64,000 nt of DNA, from assembly GCA_018266215.1 (NCBI GenBank), contig JAFEAV010000027.1, positions 1 to 64,000 of the forward strand, written 5' to 3'. A model generated the notes under the pieces. That model made no database searches. It saw only the letters and a list, made by a program, of their open reading frames with translations, and was not told the DNA's origin. Shown here piece by piece: positions 35,121 through 44,022 of the stretch (its first letter is position 1; each line of letters opens with the position of its first letter). The position numbers and the translations under genes are program-made. Source of the stretch: Cyanobacteria bacterium SZAS LIN-3 (GTDB taxonomy: Bacteria > Cyanobacteriota > Vampirovibrionia > Obscuribacterales > Obscuribacteraceae).

Positions 35121-36902
35121 TTGCGCTGGAGTAAGCTCAAACAAAATATTGAAAGCAAATTCGCGCCCTCCCTCAAGGGCCGCGTCGAGCTGCGCCTGAC
35201 CGCTTACCGCAAGGCCCCCGACAAAGAATGCAAGGCCTCGATAGTTATTGACGGCGAAAGCATTTTAAACATATCAAATTTCGTCTACTGGCGCGAGAGC
35301 TATTACGACGGCGGCGGAGAGCTGGGGCCGGACGAAGCCACCGATACGATCAATGTTTTTTCCATAGACAGATTCATGGCCGTTCTGCGAGATTACCTCA
35401 ATCTCTCCATGGACGAGATCGTTGGCAGTCGGGACTGTCTGGTCAAAGCCATAGGCATGCTGGACGGCCGCCTGGGCAAGAGACGACTGCGCACCCTCGA
35501 TGTGCAGGGAGAAACGGAACTTGTGCGTAGATTGTGGCAATTGCGCTGCGCCGCCGAAGGCATCACCCCGGCTAGCGAAGCGGCCACACCGCTGAGCGGC
35601 AGGATCAAAACCGACGCGCACTCGAAAAGATTCAAACAAGAGCAAGCACCGCCGCCGGACGAAGTGCGAGCCTCTCTGCTTGTACTGGATAATCAGACGC
35701 GCAGGATCCGCACTCTATTGCACAACTTGCAGCTCGGACAGGTGGCACTAGACGAGGGAGAAACGGCCGTCAGCAGGGCCATTATTGAGACTTATCATCA
35801 AACCGCCGGCGATACCACTTTCTGTCAAACGCTTTTATTCCTGAGCTCCCGCAGCGCGCTTTTTGACGACTCCGGCTGCGGCCGGGCGGCGGTGGAAATC
35901 GCCCGCGATCACCCGTCATGGAGGCGCGATATCTCCCGGTGGCAGCCCCGCTCCAAAAACAGCGACAAACAACTGGCCACCCTGCTGCGGCATCTTTACG
36001 CCGACTATGAAGTGCCCGCGTTTATGGATCAGGCCTGGAAAAAAGCCAATCGCCAGCATCAGCAGTGGTACAAGCACATCGGAGCGGGTAAAAACATCCG
36101 CACGGCCGAGGGCATTCCCGTGGTGCTGACAAAAAACATGGCCCACCACTTCCTCCGTGCACCCTCCCACTATGAGATAGAAGCCGCCATTCGATGGGCA
36201 CAGATCCATGCCCTGGGAGGTGATCAGAGCCTCTGCGATGCCCTGCTCGATACGCGTCTGGCCACCGATTTCAACGACGATGTTTTCTGGCAGAGTGTGC
36301 TGCGATTTTTCATACGCAATCCAATGCTTGACACGATCTGGATCAACCCCATTGTCGATTACATCTGGAGTGAAAAATATGAGGATCGCATAGTTTTCAC
36401 CGCCCGCGGCGTAGCCGAGAATCTGGGACCGGCCCAAGCCAATTTCACCATGCAGGGACGCACAGTCCATGCGCTTCTGCGCCAGGTGCGCAACTGGCAC
36501 GAAAGGCTTGGTCGTGACAACGTCAGTGCCACCATTCAGTGGAAAAAAAGTGCCGTCCCCGATTTCGAATTTGTTGAAGGCAGTAGAGAATCACAAAACA
36601 TGAGAGTCTTTCGCGTTCGCGAATTGCTGAGCGCTAAGGAACTGAGTGCCGAAGGCAAATTTCTTCATCACTGCGTTGCCAGCTATGCCGGCTCCTGTCA
36701 TCGAGGCCTGTGTACAATCTGGACACTGACCGTCTCCGACCATGAAGGCGAAGAGAAACAACTCACTATAGAAGTGCGCACCGCCGACCTGCGCATTCGG
36801 CAGGCCCGGGGCAAATATAATCGACGACCGACCCCAAAAGAAAGAGAGATAATGCAGCGCTGGTGCGACCAGTCCGGCGTCATCATGGAAAGCTATATCT
36901 AA
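35121..36902 (+). CDS. PcfJ-like domain protein
   Basis: A 593-residue soluble protein from a TTG 4 bp after the preceding stop. The C-terminus carries the PcfJ-like block: EGKFLHHCVASYAGSC, a strand WTLTVSDHEG, then KQLTIEVRTADLRIRQARG and the closing RPTPKEREIMQRWC. PcfJ is named from the conjugative plasmid pCF10, but chromosomal PcfJ-domain proteins are widespread and uncharacterised; HHCV...Y is their hallmark. The N-terminal third (KGRVELRLTAYRKAPD; SILNISNFVYWRES) is a separate domain. The HHC motif could be catalytic or metal-binding. Its stop overlaps that of the convergent GNAT gene by 3 nt. Confidence 0.75.
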   Translation: MRWSKLKQNIESKFAPSLKGRVELRLTAYRKAPDKECKASIVIDGESILNISNFVYWRESYYDGGGELGPDEATDTINVFSIDRFMAVLRDYLNLSMDEIVGSRDCLVKAIGMLDGRLGKRRLRTLDVQGETELVRRLWQLRCAAEGITPASEAATPLSGRIKTDAHSKRFKQEQAPPPDEVRASLLVLDNQTRRIRTLLHNLQLGQVALDEGETAVSRAIIETYHQTAGDTTFCQTLLFLSSRSALFDDSGCGRAAVEIARDHPSWRRDISRWQPRSKNSDKQLATLLRHLYADYEVPAFMDQAWKKANRQHQQWYKHIGAGKNIRTAEGIPVVLTKNMAHHFLRAPSHYEIEAAIRWAQIHALGGDQSLCDALLDTRLATDFNDDVFWQSVLRFFIRNPMLDTIWINPIVDYIWSEKYEDRIVFTARGVAENLGPAQANFTMQGRTVHALLRQVRNWHERLGRDNVSATIQWKKSAVPDFEFVEGSRESQNMRVFRVRELLSAKELSAEGKFLHHCVASYAGSCHRGLCTIWTLTVSDHEGEEKQLTIEVRTADLRIRQARGKYNRRPTPKEREIMQRWCDQSGVIMESYI

Positions 36903-37732
36903 GCGCCTGATGGTCCTGATGGAATGCCGGGTATCTTACGGGGCCGCAGATCGACTTCGCGGAACACTATTTGCAGGGGCTTTTTCTCACCACCTAGAAT
37001 CTGCAAAAAGCGTGGTATCGTATGCGGTTCCGAACCCACTATTCTCAGACCCTCTTTTTCATAAAGCACCTGCGCCGCAGCCTCGCCCCGGGCATTGCTG
37101 GTATAAAGTCGCAAAAATTGCTTACCGTCGGCGGCGGCCTGTTCTTTTGAAAAATCAACAAGCATTTTGCCAATGCCCTGGCCGCGGTAGGCAGGGCGCA
37201 CAGACATCCAGCCCATCCAGGCAGCCTCGGCCTGATCTTTGCCTGTCTCATAGAGACCGGTCGTGCCCAGAACATTGCCTTTTTTGTCTACAGCCAGCCA
37301 GTAGCGGGCATTGGCCTCAACTTTAGGGTCCATTGAAAGGCGCCTGGCATTGAGCAGCGGATCGAGAGAAGCCTTAAAATCCTTAGCGGGACTGAGGAAA
37401 GGTCCGCCATAACTGAAACCTTCCTTAGCGGCCGCAACGGCTCTGGGCAGATTTTCCCGGGTCAGGGGCACGATATGCACGCCTTCGGCCTTGACCACGG
37501 CCGCTTCGCTACCGGCCAGGACCCTGGAAAGAAGCGGCTTTCCGGCCACCGCACCGACAACCAGGGCGGCGCCGACCAGAGCCGCATCTCTGTACTCTTC
37601 CGGCAGGGGTACCAGCGATTTTGTCGCCTTATAGGCATCCCCGGCCGCATGCACAGCCCAGTTGACGCCTTCGCCGATACTTTGCTCGGCGCGCTGTTCA
37701 AGACTGGCGATTGAATCGGCGGATGAGGTCAT
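36899..37732 (-). CDS. Membrane-anchored GNAT acetyltransferase
   Basis: A 277-residue protein. The first 85 residues contain a helical lead (SIASLEQRAEQSIGEG) and an Ala/Gly/Val-rich membrane-type stretch (DAALVGAALVVGAVAGKPLL). Residues 85-277 are a GNAT domain: VHIVPLTRENLPRAV, WMGWMSVRPAYRGQGIGKML (motif A, acetyl-CoA loop RGQGIG) and the closing YEKEGLRIVG. The substrate is unknown. A hydrophobic N-terminal part of this sort is unusual for GNAT enzymes and resembles those of the unrelated proteins at 42326 and 54362. No clear ribosome site is seen before the ATG. Confidence 0.8.
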   Translation of the reverse strand: MTSSADSIASLEQRAEQSIGEGVNWAVHAAGDAYKATKSLVPLPEEYRDAALVGAALVVGAVAGKPLLSRVLAGSEAAVVKAEGVHIVPLTRENLPRAVAAAKEGFSYGGPFLSPAKDFKASLDPLLNARRLSMDPKVEANARYWLAVDKKGNVLGTTGLYETGKDQAEAAWMGWMSVRPAYRGQGIGKMLVDFSKEQAAADGKQFLRLYTSNARGEAAAQVLYEKEGLRIVGSEPHTIPRFLQILGGEKKPLQIVFREVDLRPRKIPGIPSGPSGA

Positions 37733-37807
37733 GCAAGTAGACTAAGGCCTGCGCCGGGGGCAATCAATGGGGGATATACGCTTCCATTACCGCAGTAGCG
37801 GAGTCTG

Positions 37808-38458
37808 TTAACCCTGGCGCCGGGAGACCTGATATTCCAGGTGCCCCTTCATTTGCGCCGCAAGATTGGATTTCAAAACCCTGGTCAGCAAGGGGCCGTC
37901 AAGATCTGCTTCCAGGAAACAACGAGCGACATCGGCCAGAGTAACGCCGCGTCCGTCACCGCCCTGGTGAAGGATGCGATCGCCGCTCTCAATCTCGCCT
38001 TCCTGTAAAACCGACAGGTAATAACCCCACTTGCCGCTCTTGTAAAACCGCCGCACCATGCCGGGATCGCCCAATCTGATGCCCAGTTTGAAACAGGGCA
38101 TACGCGGCTGGGTGACGGCAAAAACAGCCGAGCCTATGGCCAGGCGGTCGCCAATGCAAAGCGAGTTTTCATCGAAGCCCTCGGTCGTTAAATTTTCACC
38201 GAAACTACCCCAGTCCAGAGCTCCTTCGCCCTCGGCCTGCCAGTAGGCATAGTGTTCGACGGGATAGGCATAAACAGCCTTGTCAGCGCCCCCATGGACA
38301 GTCAGATCAGCCTGCTCGTCACCGTCCAGATTGAGACGGCCGACCCGGACAGGGCCAGAGACCTCCGTCTTAAAAATACCGGTGGCCACTTCATTGCCGT
38401 TCCAGTTGACCTTCCTGGGTCGAGCTACTGAAATGCGGAGAACAGAAGGTACAGTCAC
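37808..38458 (-). CDS. YiiM-like MOSC domain protein
   Basis: A 216-residue MOSC protein. The GTG at 38458 with GGAG 6 nt upstream is chosen over the upstream TTG at 38506, because VLRISVARPRKVNWNG then matches the family start. Key blocks are ATGIFKTEVSGPVRVGRLNL, LTVHGGADKAVYAYP, WGSFGENLTTEGF and TQPRMPCFKLGIRL, whose Cys is the expected molybdenum-cofactor ligand. E. coli YiiM reduces N-hydroxylated bases such as 6-hydroxylaminopurine. The same role here is inference from homology. It is divergent from the hydrolase at 38696. Confidence 0.88.
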   Translation of the reverse strand: MTVPSVLRISVARPRKVNWNGNEVATGIFKTEVSGPVRVGRLNLDGDEQADLTVHGGADKAVYAYPVEHYAYWQAEGEGALDWGSFGENLTTEGFDENSLCIGDRLAIGSAVFAVTQPRMPCFKLGIRLGDPGMVRRFYKSGKWGYYLSVLQEGEIESGDRILHQGGDGRGVTLADVARCFLEADLDGPLLTRVLKSNLAAQMKGHLEYQVSRRQG

Positions 38459-38483
38459 AAATTTCTCCGGGTCAAGCAGGAAA

Positions 38484-38497
38484 CTACCTCTAGGTAG
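38484..38497. promoter_or_regulatory. Short inverted repeat upstream of the MOSC gene
   Basis: CTACCT and AGGTAG, separated by 2 bp, form a 14-bp inverted repeat centred 32 bp upstream of the GTG start at 38458. It could be a repressor site in the divergent promoter region or a small leader hairpin. Short repeats of this length also arise by chance. Confidence 0.25.
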
Positions 38498-38695
38498 CCT
38501 ACACAAACCGGGGCCGCACGATCAAGCCCAAAAGTAATCAACTTTCTGCATACTTTCGCCATTAATTGAAGGCGGGAAAATAATGAGTGGTTTTGCAAAA
38601 GGAGCTATACTGCTCAAATCGAAAAAAAGCAAGGTGCCCCCGTTCTCAGATCCCCGACCAGGGGCTCTGTTATCACTTCTTTCAGGAGCTTCCCC

Positions 38696-39607
38696 ATGGC
38701 TAATCACCCCGCCACCACTGACAGAGCAGTCCGCTATCGCACCGTTAAAATCGATAATTTAGACATCTTCTACCGCGAAGCAGGCGGCGTTGACAAGCCC
38801 ACAATCTTGTTGCTGCATGGTTTTCCGACATCGTCGCATATGTTCCGCAATCTAATTCCCATGCTGGCCGAAAACTATCATGTCATTGCCCCTGACTATC
38901 CCGGTTACGGACACAGCTCCATGCCGCTGGTGAGCGAGTTCGAATACAGTTTCGACAACCTGGCGAAAGTGGTGCTCAAATTTACCGAAGCCTTGAATCT
39001 CAAGAAATTTTCGCTCTATGTCATGGACTACGGCGCACCGATCGGCTATCGCATCGCCAGCCAACATCCGGAAAAAATTCAAGCCATAATCGTACAAAAC
39101 GGCAACGCCTATGATGAAGGCCTGGACAATGACTTCTGGAAGCCCTTCCGGCCCTTCTGGAAAAACAAAACAGAAGAAAACGCCGCGCCGCTTAAACCTC
39201 TCTTCGAGCTGGCCGCGACCAAGTGGCAGTACCACACCGGTGTGCTCGATATCGAGGCCATCAGCCCCGATGCCTGGATGCACGATCAAGCGGGAATGGA
39301 CAGACCCGGCAATAAAGACATACAGCTGGAGCTATTTTACAGCTACGGCACCAATTCCCCGCTCTATCCGAAATGGCAGGAATATTTCCGCACACATCAG
39401 CCGCCGATGCTTATCGTCTGGGGTAAAAACGATCAGATTTTCCCCGCCGCCGGAGCGGAACCATACAAACGCGATCTGAAAAATCTTGAGTATCACCTGC
39501 TCGACACCGGACACTTTGCCCTGGAAGACCATGGCGAAATGATTGGCAACACCATCAATCAATTTCTCGCCCGGGTGCTGCCGACACTGGTCGGTGCCAG
39601 CAAGTAA
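38696..39607 (+). CDS. Alpha/beta hydrolase, epoxide hydrolase/haloalkane dehalogenase-like
   Basis: A 303-residue soluble hydrolase. The oxyanion motif [16 protein letters not shown] is followed by [10 protein letters not shown] and the nucleophile elbow [12 protein letters not shown], where Asp replaces the Ser of esterases. Asp nucleophiles with HGFP are typical of epoxide hydrolases and haloalkane dehalogenases. The C-terminal half has [12 protein letters not shown] with the likely second acid and [12 protein letters not shown] with the catalytic His. AGGAG lies 7 nt before the ATG. The natural substrate is unknown. Confidence 0.87.
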   Translation: MANHPATTDRAVRYRTVKIDNLDIFYREAGGVDKPTILLLHGFPTSSHMFRNLIPMLAENYHVIAPDYPGYGHSSMPLVSEFEYSFDNLAKVVLKFTEALNLKKFSLYVMDYGAPIGYRIASQHPEKIQAIIVQNGNAYDEGLDNDFWKPFRPFWKNKTEENAAPLKPLFELAATKWQYHTGVLDIEAISPDAWMHDQAGMDRPGNKDIQLELFYSYGTNSPLYPKWQEYFRTHQPPMLIVWGKNDQIFPAAGAEPYKRDLKNLEYHLLDTGHFALEDHGEMIGNTINQFLARVLPTLVGASK

Positions 39608-39691
39608 GTAATCAAGCCGGGTTTGTCCACTTTGCGTGTTATCCTAGCCGTGCTGGTCAGAGCATCTGACTGCACGCCAGGAGAAACGCCA

Positions 39692-40315
39692 ATGTCCAGA
39701 CAAATGCAGCGATGGAAGCCAGTACTCATTATCAAAGCAGGCTTGCTTGTTTCGGGCTTGCTGGCGACGGCGCAGCCGCCCGGTCTGGCGCAGGCTCCGA
39801 CGACGGACAAGAGCAAAACTACAACAGGCCAGAAGGCAGGAGCAGGAGCCCGAACGGAGGCGAATGCTCCCGCCGGCTGGTCACTCTTTAAGGATCCTAC
39901 CGGCGAGATGAGCGTCCTGCTGCCCGCGCCGGTCAAGGCCTCAAAAACAGACACCGGTGGTGCCGTTTATGACGGCGACGAAGGAGATATCACCTACAGG
40001 GTCAGCTTCCGCAAACGTTCGACACTGCCCGCCGCCAGGGAAGTCGAAGTATTCTGCGGCACCTTTGCCACAAAGTTTGCCGAGTTGATGGAATCTTCCG
40101 GTCATCCGATCAAAATGAGTGAGGCCCGCACCGTCAGCGGGGAAAACTGGTGCGGACGCATTTATCCGTATGTCAATCAGTCCGGCCGACCGGGCTCGGT
40201 CCTGATTGCGGTGGAAGATAAACACAACCTGATCCTCCACTCCCTGGGCGGAGCCGCCGACGATCCCCACACCAAACTTTTCTTTTCCTCCCTGGTGGTG
40301 CACCAGGGCGACTGA
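39692..40315 (+). CDS. Secreted protein of unknown function
   Basis: A 207-residue exported protein. The ATG at 39692 follows AGGAG with about 9 nt spacing; the frame also runs upstream to 39623. The signal sequence is WKPVLIIKAGLLVSGLLATA with cleavage near LAQA. A Thr/Ala/Gly-rich linker leads to one globular domain (GWSLFKDPTGEMSVLLPAPV; YRVSFRKRSTLPAAREVEV; FCGTFATKF), the layout of small secreted beta-rich proteins. No enzyme motif is recognised. Confidence 0.6.
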   Translation: MSRQMQRWKPVLIIKAGLLVSGLLATAQPPGLAQAPTTDKSKTTTGQKAGAGARTEANAPAGWSLFKDPTGEMSVLLPAPVKASKTDTGGAVYDGDEGDITYRVSFRKRSTLPAAREVEVFCGTFATKFAELMESSGHPIKMSEARTVSGENWCGRIYPYVNQSGRPGSVLIAVEDKHNLILHSLGGAADDPHTKLFFSSLVVHQGD

Positions 40316-40393
40316 AGCTGGAGCCTGATGTGGTATTTTTAGCACCTGTCTAAGTACGTTCTTCCGGGCGCCAATTTTTTCGGACAAGCAACC

Positions 40394-41302
40394 ATGAAGT
40401 TTCTCCTCGCAATACTGGCCGCAGCCTCGGTTTCCAGCGCCGCACTGGCGGCAAGTCCGCCGGCGTTTATGGAAGACCTTGACAAAATTGACGATGTCAA
40501 TCCCTACGTGATCAAATCGATCATAGTGGACGGCAACAAGCTCATACCCAGAGGGCAGATTAAGGCCGTAATCAAAACCAAGCCCGGCGATTTTTATCAC
40601 CGCAAGGACATGGAAGAAGATCTGAGAGCAATAGCCAAACTCGGCTACTTCGATGCCAGAGACCTGCATGTACAGGCGGAAACAACCGCAGCCGGCATGG
40701 TGATTACGGTGCACGTCAAAGAAAACCCACTTTTCAAAAGCATCACATTTAGTGGCAACCATATTCTCAGCACGGCCAGGCTGCAAGAATATTTCAAGGA
40801 TCAACTGCAAAAACCGCAGAGCAACACCCGCATAAAAGGGGCGATCAAGGCCATAGAAAACGAATACAAAGACCAGGGTTATCTGCTGGCCCACGCCTCG
40901 GTAGCAGGCTCGGACGGCAGCGGCAATATGAAAGTAGTGGTCAATGAAGGCATTGTCCAGGATATTAAACTGAGCGGTCTCAATGACGATCAAAAAACCG
41001 CGCTGCAAAGCGCGCTCACGCTCAAGGCCGGCGACCCCTACAATGAAAAATTGCTGGCCGAGGAGCTCAAGACAGCCTACAAGAGCGGCAAATTTGAAAG
41101 CCTCGAACGCGACGTCACTCCGCTCAAGGACCAGAGCGGCAGCTATCTCCTCACCATCAAGGCCGGCGCCGCCGAGACGGGGGCAGAAACTCCCGCAGAA
41201 TCGTCCAGGCCTCTTCTCGGTGGCAGCAAATCAAAATCCTCCATGCCCGTGCTGCACCGCTTGATCAAATCCAATTCCACGATTTACAAAAATCTCAAAT
41301 GA
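40394..41302 (+). CDS. Secreted POTRA-repeat protein without a beta-barrel
   Basis: A 302-residue exported protein (signal MKFLLAILAAASVSSAALAA). It consists of BamA-type POTRA repeats: VIKSIIVDGNKLIPRGQIKA with RAIAKLGYFDARDL, then FKSITFSGNHILSTARLQEY with AIENEYKDQGYLLAHASV, then IKLSGLNDDQKTALQSALTL with LKTAYKSGKFESLERDV. Three repeats fit residues 25-260. BamA and related Omp85 proteins continue into an outer-membrane barrel, which is missing; a Gly/Ser-rich tail ends the protein. It may be a periplasmic accessory to outer-membrane assembly. Its TGA overlaps the ATG of the LRR gene by 4 nt. Confidence 0.75.
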   Translation: MKFLLAILAAASVSSAALAASPPAFMEDLDKIDDVNPYVIKSIIVDGNKLIPRGQIKAVIKTKPGDFYHRKDMEEDLRAIAKLGYFDARDLHVQAETTAAGMVITVHVKENPLFKSITFSGNHILSTARLQEYFKDQLQKPQSNTRIKGAIKAIENEYKDQGYLLAHASVAGSDGSGNMKVVVNEGIVQDIKLSGLNDDQKTALQSALTLKAGDPYNEKLLAEELKTAYKSGKFESLERDVTPLKDQSGSYLLTIKAGAAETGAETPAESSRPLLGGSKSKSSMPVLHRLIKSNSTIYKNLK

Positions 41303-42288
41303 AAACGTCGCGGCTGATAGGGCTCGCTTTAATACAAGCCCTACTCTGCTCGCAGCCATCGCCACCACCGGCGGTAGCAACACCTCAAGCAAAACAACCG
41401 GGCGCGGAAGCGTCTCCATATCCGGCCAGGGTGATTATATTTCCCGACAAGTCCAGCCTGGGTGAGGTCTATCTGGTCGTACCGACCCCAAGCAGCCACT
41501 ACTGGTCTAAAGAGAGTTCCCGCCGCCCCTTTGCTGCCGCCCGCGGCAGAGTATCCATACCGGCGGGCAGTACGGTCCGACTGAGTGTCATGTACGAAGG
41601 CGGCATGGATACAACACCTCTGCGCAACCTGCACAGTGATGACATTCAATCGCTGGACCTGACCCGAGTGGAGTTTCACCGGGACAGCGGCAAAAATTTG
41701 AGTCGCATGACCGGCCTCAAAGAACTGACCGCCTCCGATACCGACGCCGGCGACGAATTCGCCCGCGACCTTCTGCCTCTGCAAGGGCTGCAATGCATCA
41801 CACTCAATCGCACCACACTGAGCGATAAAGGGCTGCAATACCTGGCACAATTGAAAAACCTGAAGATACTTTCGCTCAGCTACAACGACATTGGCGACGA
41901 AGGAATAGCCAGACTGGGCAATCTCAAAGGCCTGGAGTCTCTGCATCTGCACAAGGCACGCCTGACCGATGCCGGACTCAAGGCCCTGGAAGGACTGAAG
42001 AATCTGCACCATCTAACTTTGACCGACACCAGAATCACCGACGCCGGCCTGGCATCAATCGCCAGGATGGACGCACTGACTTATCTTACTATCGACGGCA
42101 CCCGGGTCCGCGGCCCCGGACTGAAAGATCTGGCCACACTCAAACACCTGAAGACAATCATCTATTCGGACAATACAGTGGCCTCCTACTGTGTCGCCGC
42201 CCTGCAAAAAAAACTGCCCCGTTGCAACATTATTACCCCGCAATCGCAGCCTCAAAAGAAGCGAGAGCGTGAGCCCCTGACGCCTTAG
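41299..42288 (+). CDS. Secreted leucine-rich-repeat protein
   Basis: A 329-residue protein coupled to the POTRA gene by a 4-nt ATGA overlap. A short hydrophobic N-terminus (LIGLALIQALLCSQP) is probably an export signal. Residues 110-300 are leucine-rich repeats of about 24 residues, for example LKNLKILSLSYNDIGDEGIA, LKGLESLHLHKARLTDAGLK and LKNLHHLTLTDTRITDAGLA, matching the bacterial GALA/Planctomycetes-like LxxLxLxxTxITDxGL type. LRRs bind proteins. A partnership with the POTRA protein is suggested only by the coupling. Confidence 0.8.
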   Translation: MKTSRLIGLALIQALLCSQPSPPPAVATPQAKQPGAEASPYPARVIIFPDKSSLGEVYLVVPTPSSHYWSKESSRRPFAAARGRVSIPAGSTVRLSVMYEGGMDTTPLRNLHSDDIQSLDLTRVEFHRDSGKNLSRMTGLKELTASDTDAGDEFARDLLPLQGLQCITLNRTTLSDKGLQYLAQLKNLKILSLSYNDIGDEGIARLGNLKGLESLHLHKARLTDAGLKALEGLKNLHHLTLTDTRITDAGLASIARMDALTYLTIDGTRVRGPGLKDLATLKHLKTIIYSDNTVASYCVAALQKKLPRCNIITPQSQPQKKREREPLTP

Positions 42289-42325
42289 AAGATTAAATGT
42301 GGGTCGCCGTGGGTACAATTGGGGC

Positions 42326-43186
42326 ATGACCGACCACCGTACAGCGCACAATACCGACACTCCCGGAGACAATCTTGCCCGGGCAGCCAATGATTTGACC
42401 GCCGGCAATAAAAGCGACGCTGCCCTCGATCACTGGCTTCAGGACGCCAGACACCGAGCTTATACGTTTACAGCCGACCTCAAAGACACCGCACAAAAAG
42501 CACCAATCGGCACCACCCTAGGCATCGCCGCCGTTGCAGTTGCAGCCTACGGCGCCGTGCGCACGGGGCTGGCCACGAGAGCCCTTACCAGACTGGCCGG
42601 GGGCGAAACACTGGCGGTGGGCGAGCGGCTGGCCATGCAAGAAGCTCTCGTCGCCGGCGAAAGCAGAGCCATGGTGCATCTGACCAGCGCTGAGGGCGGG
42701 GTGGGCATTGCCAACACACTCAAGGTGGGCGGACGCTGGGGCATCTTTGGCCTGGAAAAATCCCAGGTCCCTGAGTCGGCCTTGCTGCGCAATATCAAGT
42801 CCCTTGTTACCAGAGACCTGTCGCATGAAGTGCCGATCGGTCCCAATGCCTCCGCCTATTTCAGAGCACCGACTCCGGTCGGCCCGTTCTCACTGGCCCG
42901 ACGACTGGGCGGGGTGAAAAGCACACCCATTGGCTCCATCGATCTGGTGCGCGATGCCTTCATCCCCAACGAGATCTTCGCCAATGGGGTCTTTCGTCAG
43001 GCAACGACGAACGAAGTCGCAAAATACAAAATGCACCAGTGGCTCCTGGACTACGGCGTTGACTCGCTGGCGTACACATATGCAGGATTTACAACCGCTG
43101 CCTATGAGTATTCGAGGCTCTGCCCACCGGACGAAAAGCGCCCACCGACATGGCGTGAGATCAATTCGCGTGCTAAAAACAAATAA
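42326..43186 (+). CDS. Protein of unknown function with Ala/Gly-rich membrane-type segment
   Basis: A 286-residue protein from ATG 42326 (a GTG at 42299 is the alternative). After a hydrophilic N-terminus (MTDHRTAHNTDTPGDNL) comes an Ala/Gly/Val-rich helix TLGIAAVAVAAYGAVRTGLA, then ARALTRLAGGETLAVGERL. The C-terminal 170 residues (NTLKVGGRWGIFGLEKSQVP; SLARRLGGVKSTPIGSIDL) resemble no family I know. The layout of soluble lead, small-residue helix and unrelated C-terminal domain is shared with the proteins at 36899 and 54362. Confidence 0.6.
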   Translation: MTDHRTAHNTDTPGDNLARAANDLTAGNKSDAALDHWLQDARHRAYTFTADLKDTAQKAPIGTTLGIAAVAVAAYGAVRTGLATRALTRLAGGETLAVGERLAMQEALVAGESRAMVHLTSAEGGVGIANTLKVGGRWGIFGLEKSQVPESALLRNIKSLVTRDLSHEVPIGPNASAYFRAPTPVGPFSLARRLGGVKSTPIGSIDLVRDAFIPNEIFANGVFRQATTNEVAKYKMHQWLLDYGVDSLAYTYAGFTTAAYEYSRLCPPDEKRPPTWREINSRAKNK

Positions 43187-43208
43187 GTCAAATCAATGGT
43201 GACCAAGC

Positions 43209-43478
43209 TCAGGAAGCGGCCTGCTCCCGGGCGGCCTGACATTTTTCACAGCGCGCTACAAGACGCGAATACTTGATCTTCAAACCGTCGGCAATGCGCG
43301 CGACAGTGCCGAAACTGGGTTTACGCTGACCGCGCTCCAGATTGCTGAGGAAAGCACGGTCAATACCGGCACCGGCAGCCAACTTTTCCTGGGACAGATC
43401 GAGTTCTTTGCGCCGCTCACGCATTACCTGCCCGAGGCAAGTATATAGATGACTGTGTTTGGAACTCTCGACATTCAT
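43209..43478 (-). CDS. XRE-family helix-turn-helix regulator
   Basis: An 89-residue DNA-binding protein. The ATG at 43478 is set by GGAGG 8 nt upstream. The helix-turn-helix is LGQVMRERRKELDLSQEKLA-AGAGIDRAFLSNLERGQRKPSFGTV, a standard Cro/C1 fold (SQEKLA, SxLERG, PSxxT). The C-terminus KYSRLVARCEKCQAAREQ has a CxxC that might bind metal or sense redox. Targets unknown; no adjacent toxin or prophage gene is seen. Confidence 0.87.
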   Translation of the reverse strand: MNVESSKHSHLYTCLGQVMRERRKELDLSQEKLAAGAGIDRAFLSNLERGQRKPSFGTVARIADGLKIKYSRLVARCEKCQAAREQAAS

Positions 43479-43659
43479 TAATGCCACCTCCATTTACGCG
43501 GGCCTCGGGGCCTTGCCCGGGGACCAGGCTCGATGACCACAGGGTATAGAGACGGGGGGAGAAAGCCGTGGTTCCTTATCACACATCTGTGGGTACAAGG
43601 CTACACGCCGCAGCGCATATAACGGCTCCAACATGGGCTTCTGCCTAAATTTGCCTACA

Positions 43660-43665
43660 TATAAT
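43660..43665 (+). promoter_or_regulatory. Candidate -10 element for the gene at 43727
   Basis: A perfect TATAAT at 43660-43665 lies 62 bp upstream of the ATG at 43727. The -35 position (around 43638, CTTCTG) is weak. A TATAAT here also argues against using the ATG at 43664, which would overlap the promoter. Confidence 0.35.
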
Positions 43666-43726
43666 GGGAACTATGGCCGAACCTCGCAGTCGTAACCGGT
43701 ATCGATTAGATAGCGAGGAATCACAG

Positions 43727-43975
43727 ATGAGCGGCAACAAAAAGAGTGACGAAGATCGCGATCACCTGGCGGATGCCCTTGATCGCAGCGACCGCGAACT
43801 CAAACTCCTGGCCAATTTCTACCACCAACACGGTTATCTGGAAAGCGCCCAGGATATTTATCGCACCATGCTGAAAATTCAAAGGCAGCGCGAAGACACC
43901 CATGAAACAAGCGACGCCCACAATTCAAGGGTCTCGGACCTCCACCAGAAACACAACGACGAACGTTCGGCTTAA
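43727..43975 (+). CDS. Small helical (TPR-like) protein
   Basis: An 82-residue highly charged protein. The ATG at 43727 has GAGG with 8-9 nt spacing; an ATG at 43664 would overlap a candidate -10 box. One TPR-like helix pair is visible (LKLLANFYHQHGYLESAQDI-YRTMLKIQ), followed by an Asp/His/Glu-rich tail. A single TPR is too short for a solenoid on its own, so it may be an adaptor. A receiver gene follows 47 bp downstream. Confidence 0.55.
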   Translation: MSGNKKSDEDRDHLADALDRSDRELKLLANFYHQHGYLESAQDIYRTMLKIQRQREDTHETSDAHNSRVSDLHQKHNDERSA

Positions 43976-44022
43976 CTGGTTCAAATCGTCTTCAACTGCA
44001 AAGAGGTTGATAAGTTTAAAAA

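Noticed and set aside
34159..35199. 346-codon frame overlapping the membrane protein at 34070
   Set aside because: It is the shifted frame of a gene with clear transmembrane helices; its Arg/His/Gln-rich low-complexity sequence is typical of an off-frame translation of GC-rich DNA.
39941..41008. 355-codon leftward frame opposite the POTRA gene
   Set aside because: The rightward genes have a signal peptide and repeat motifs; the leftward frame is an antisense shadow without a start signal.
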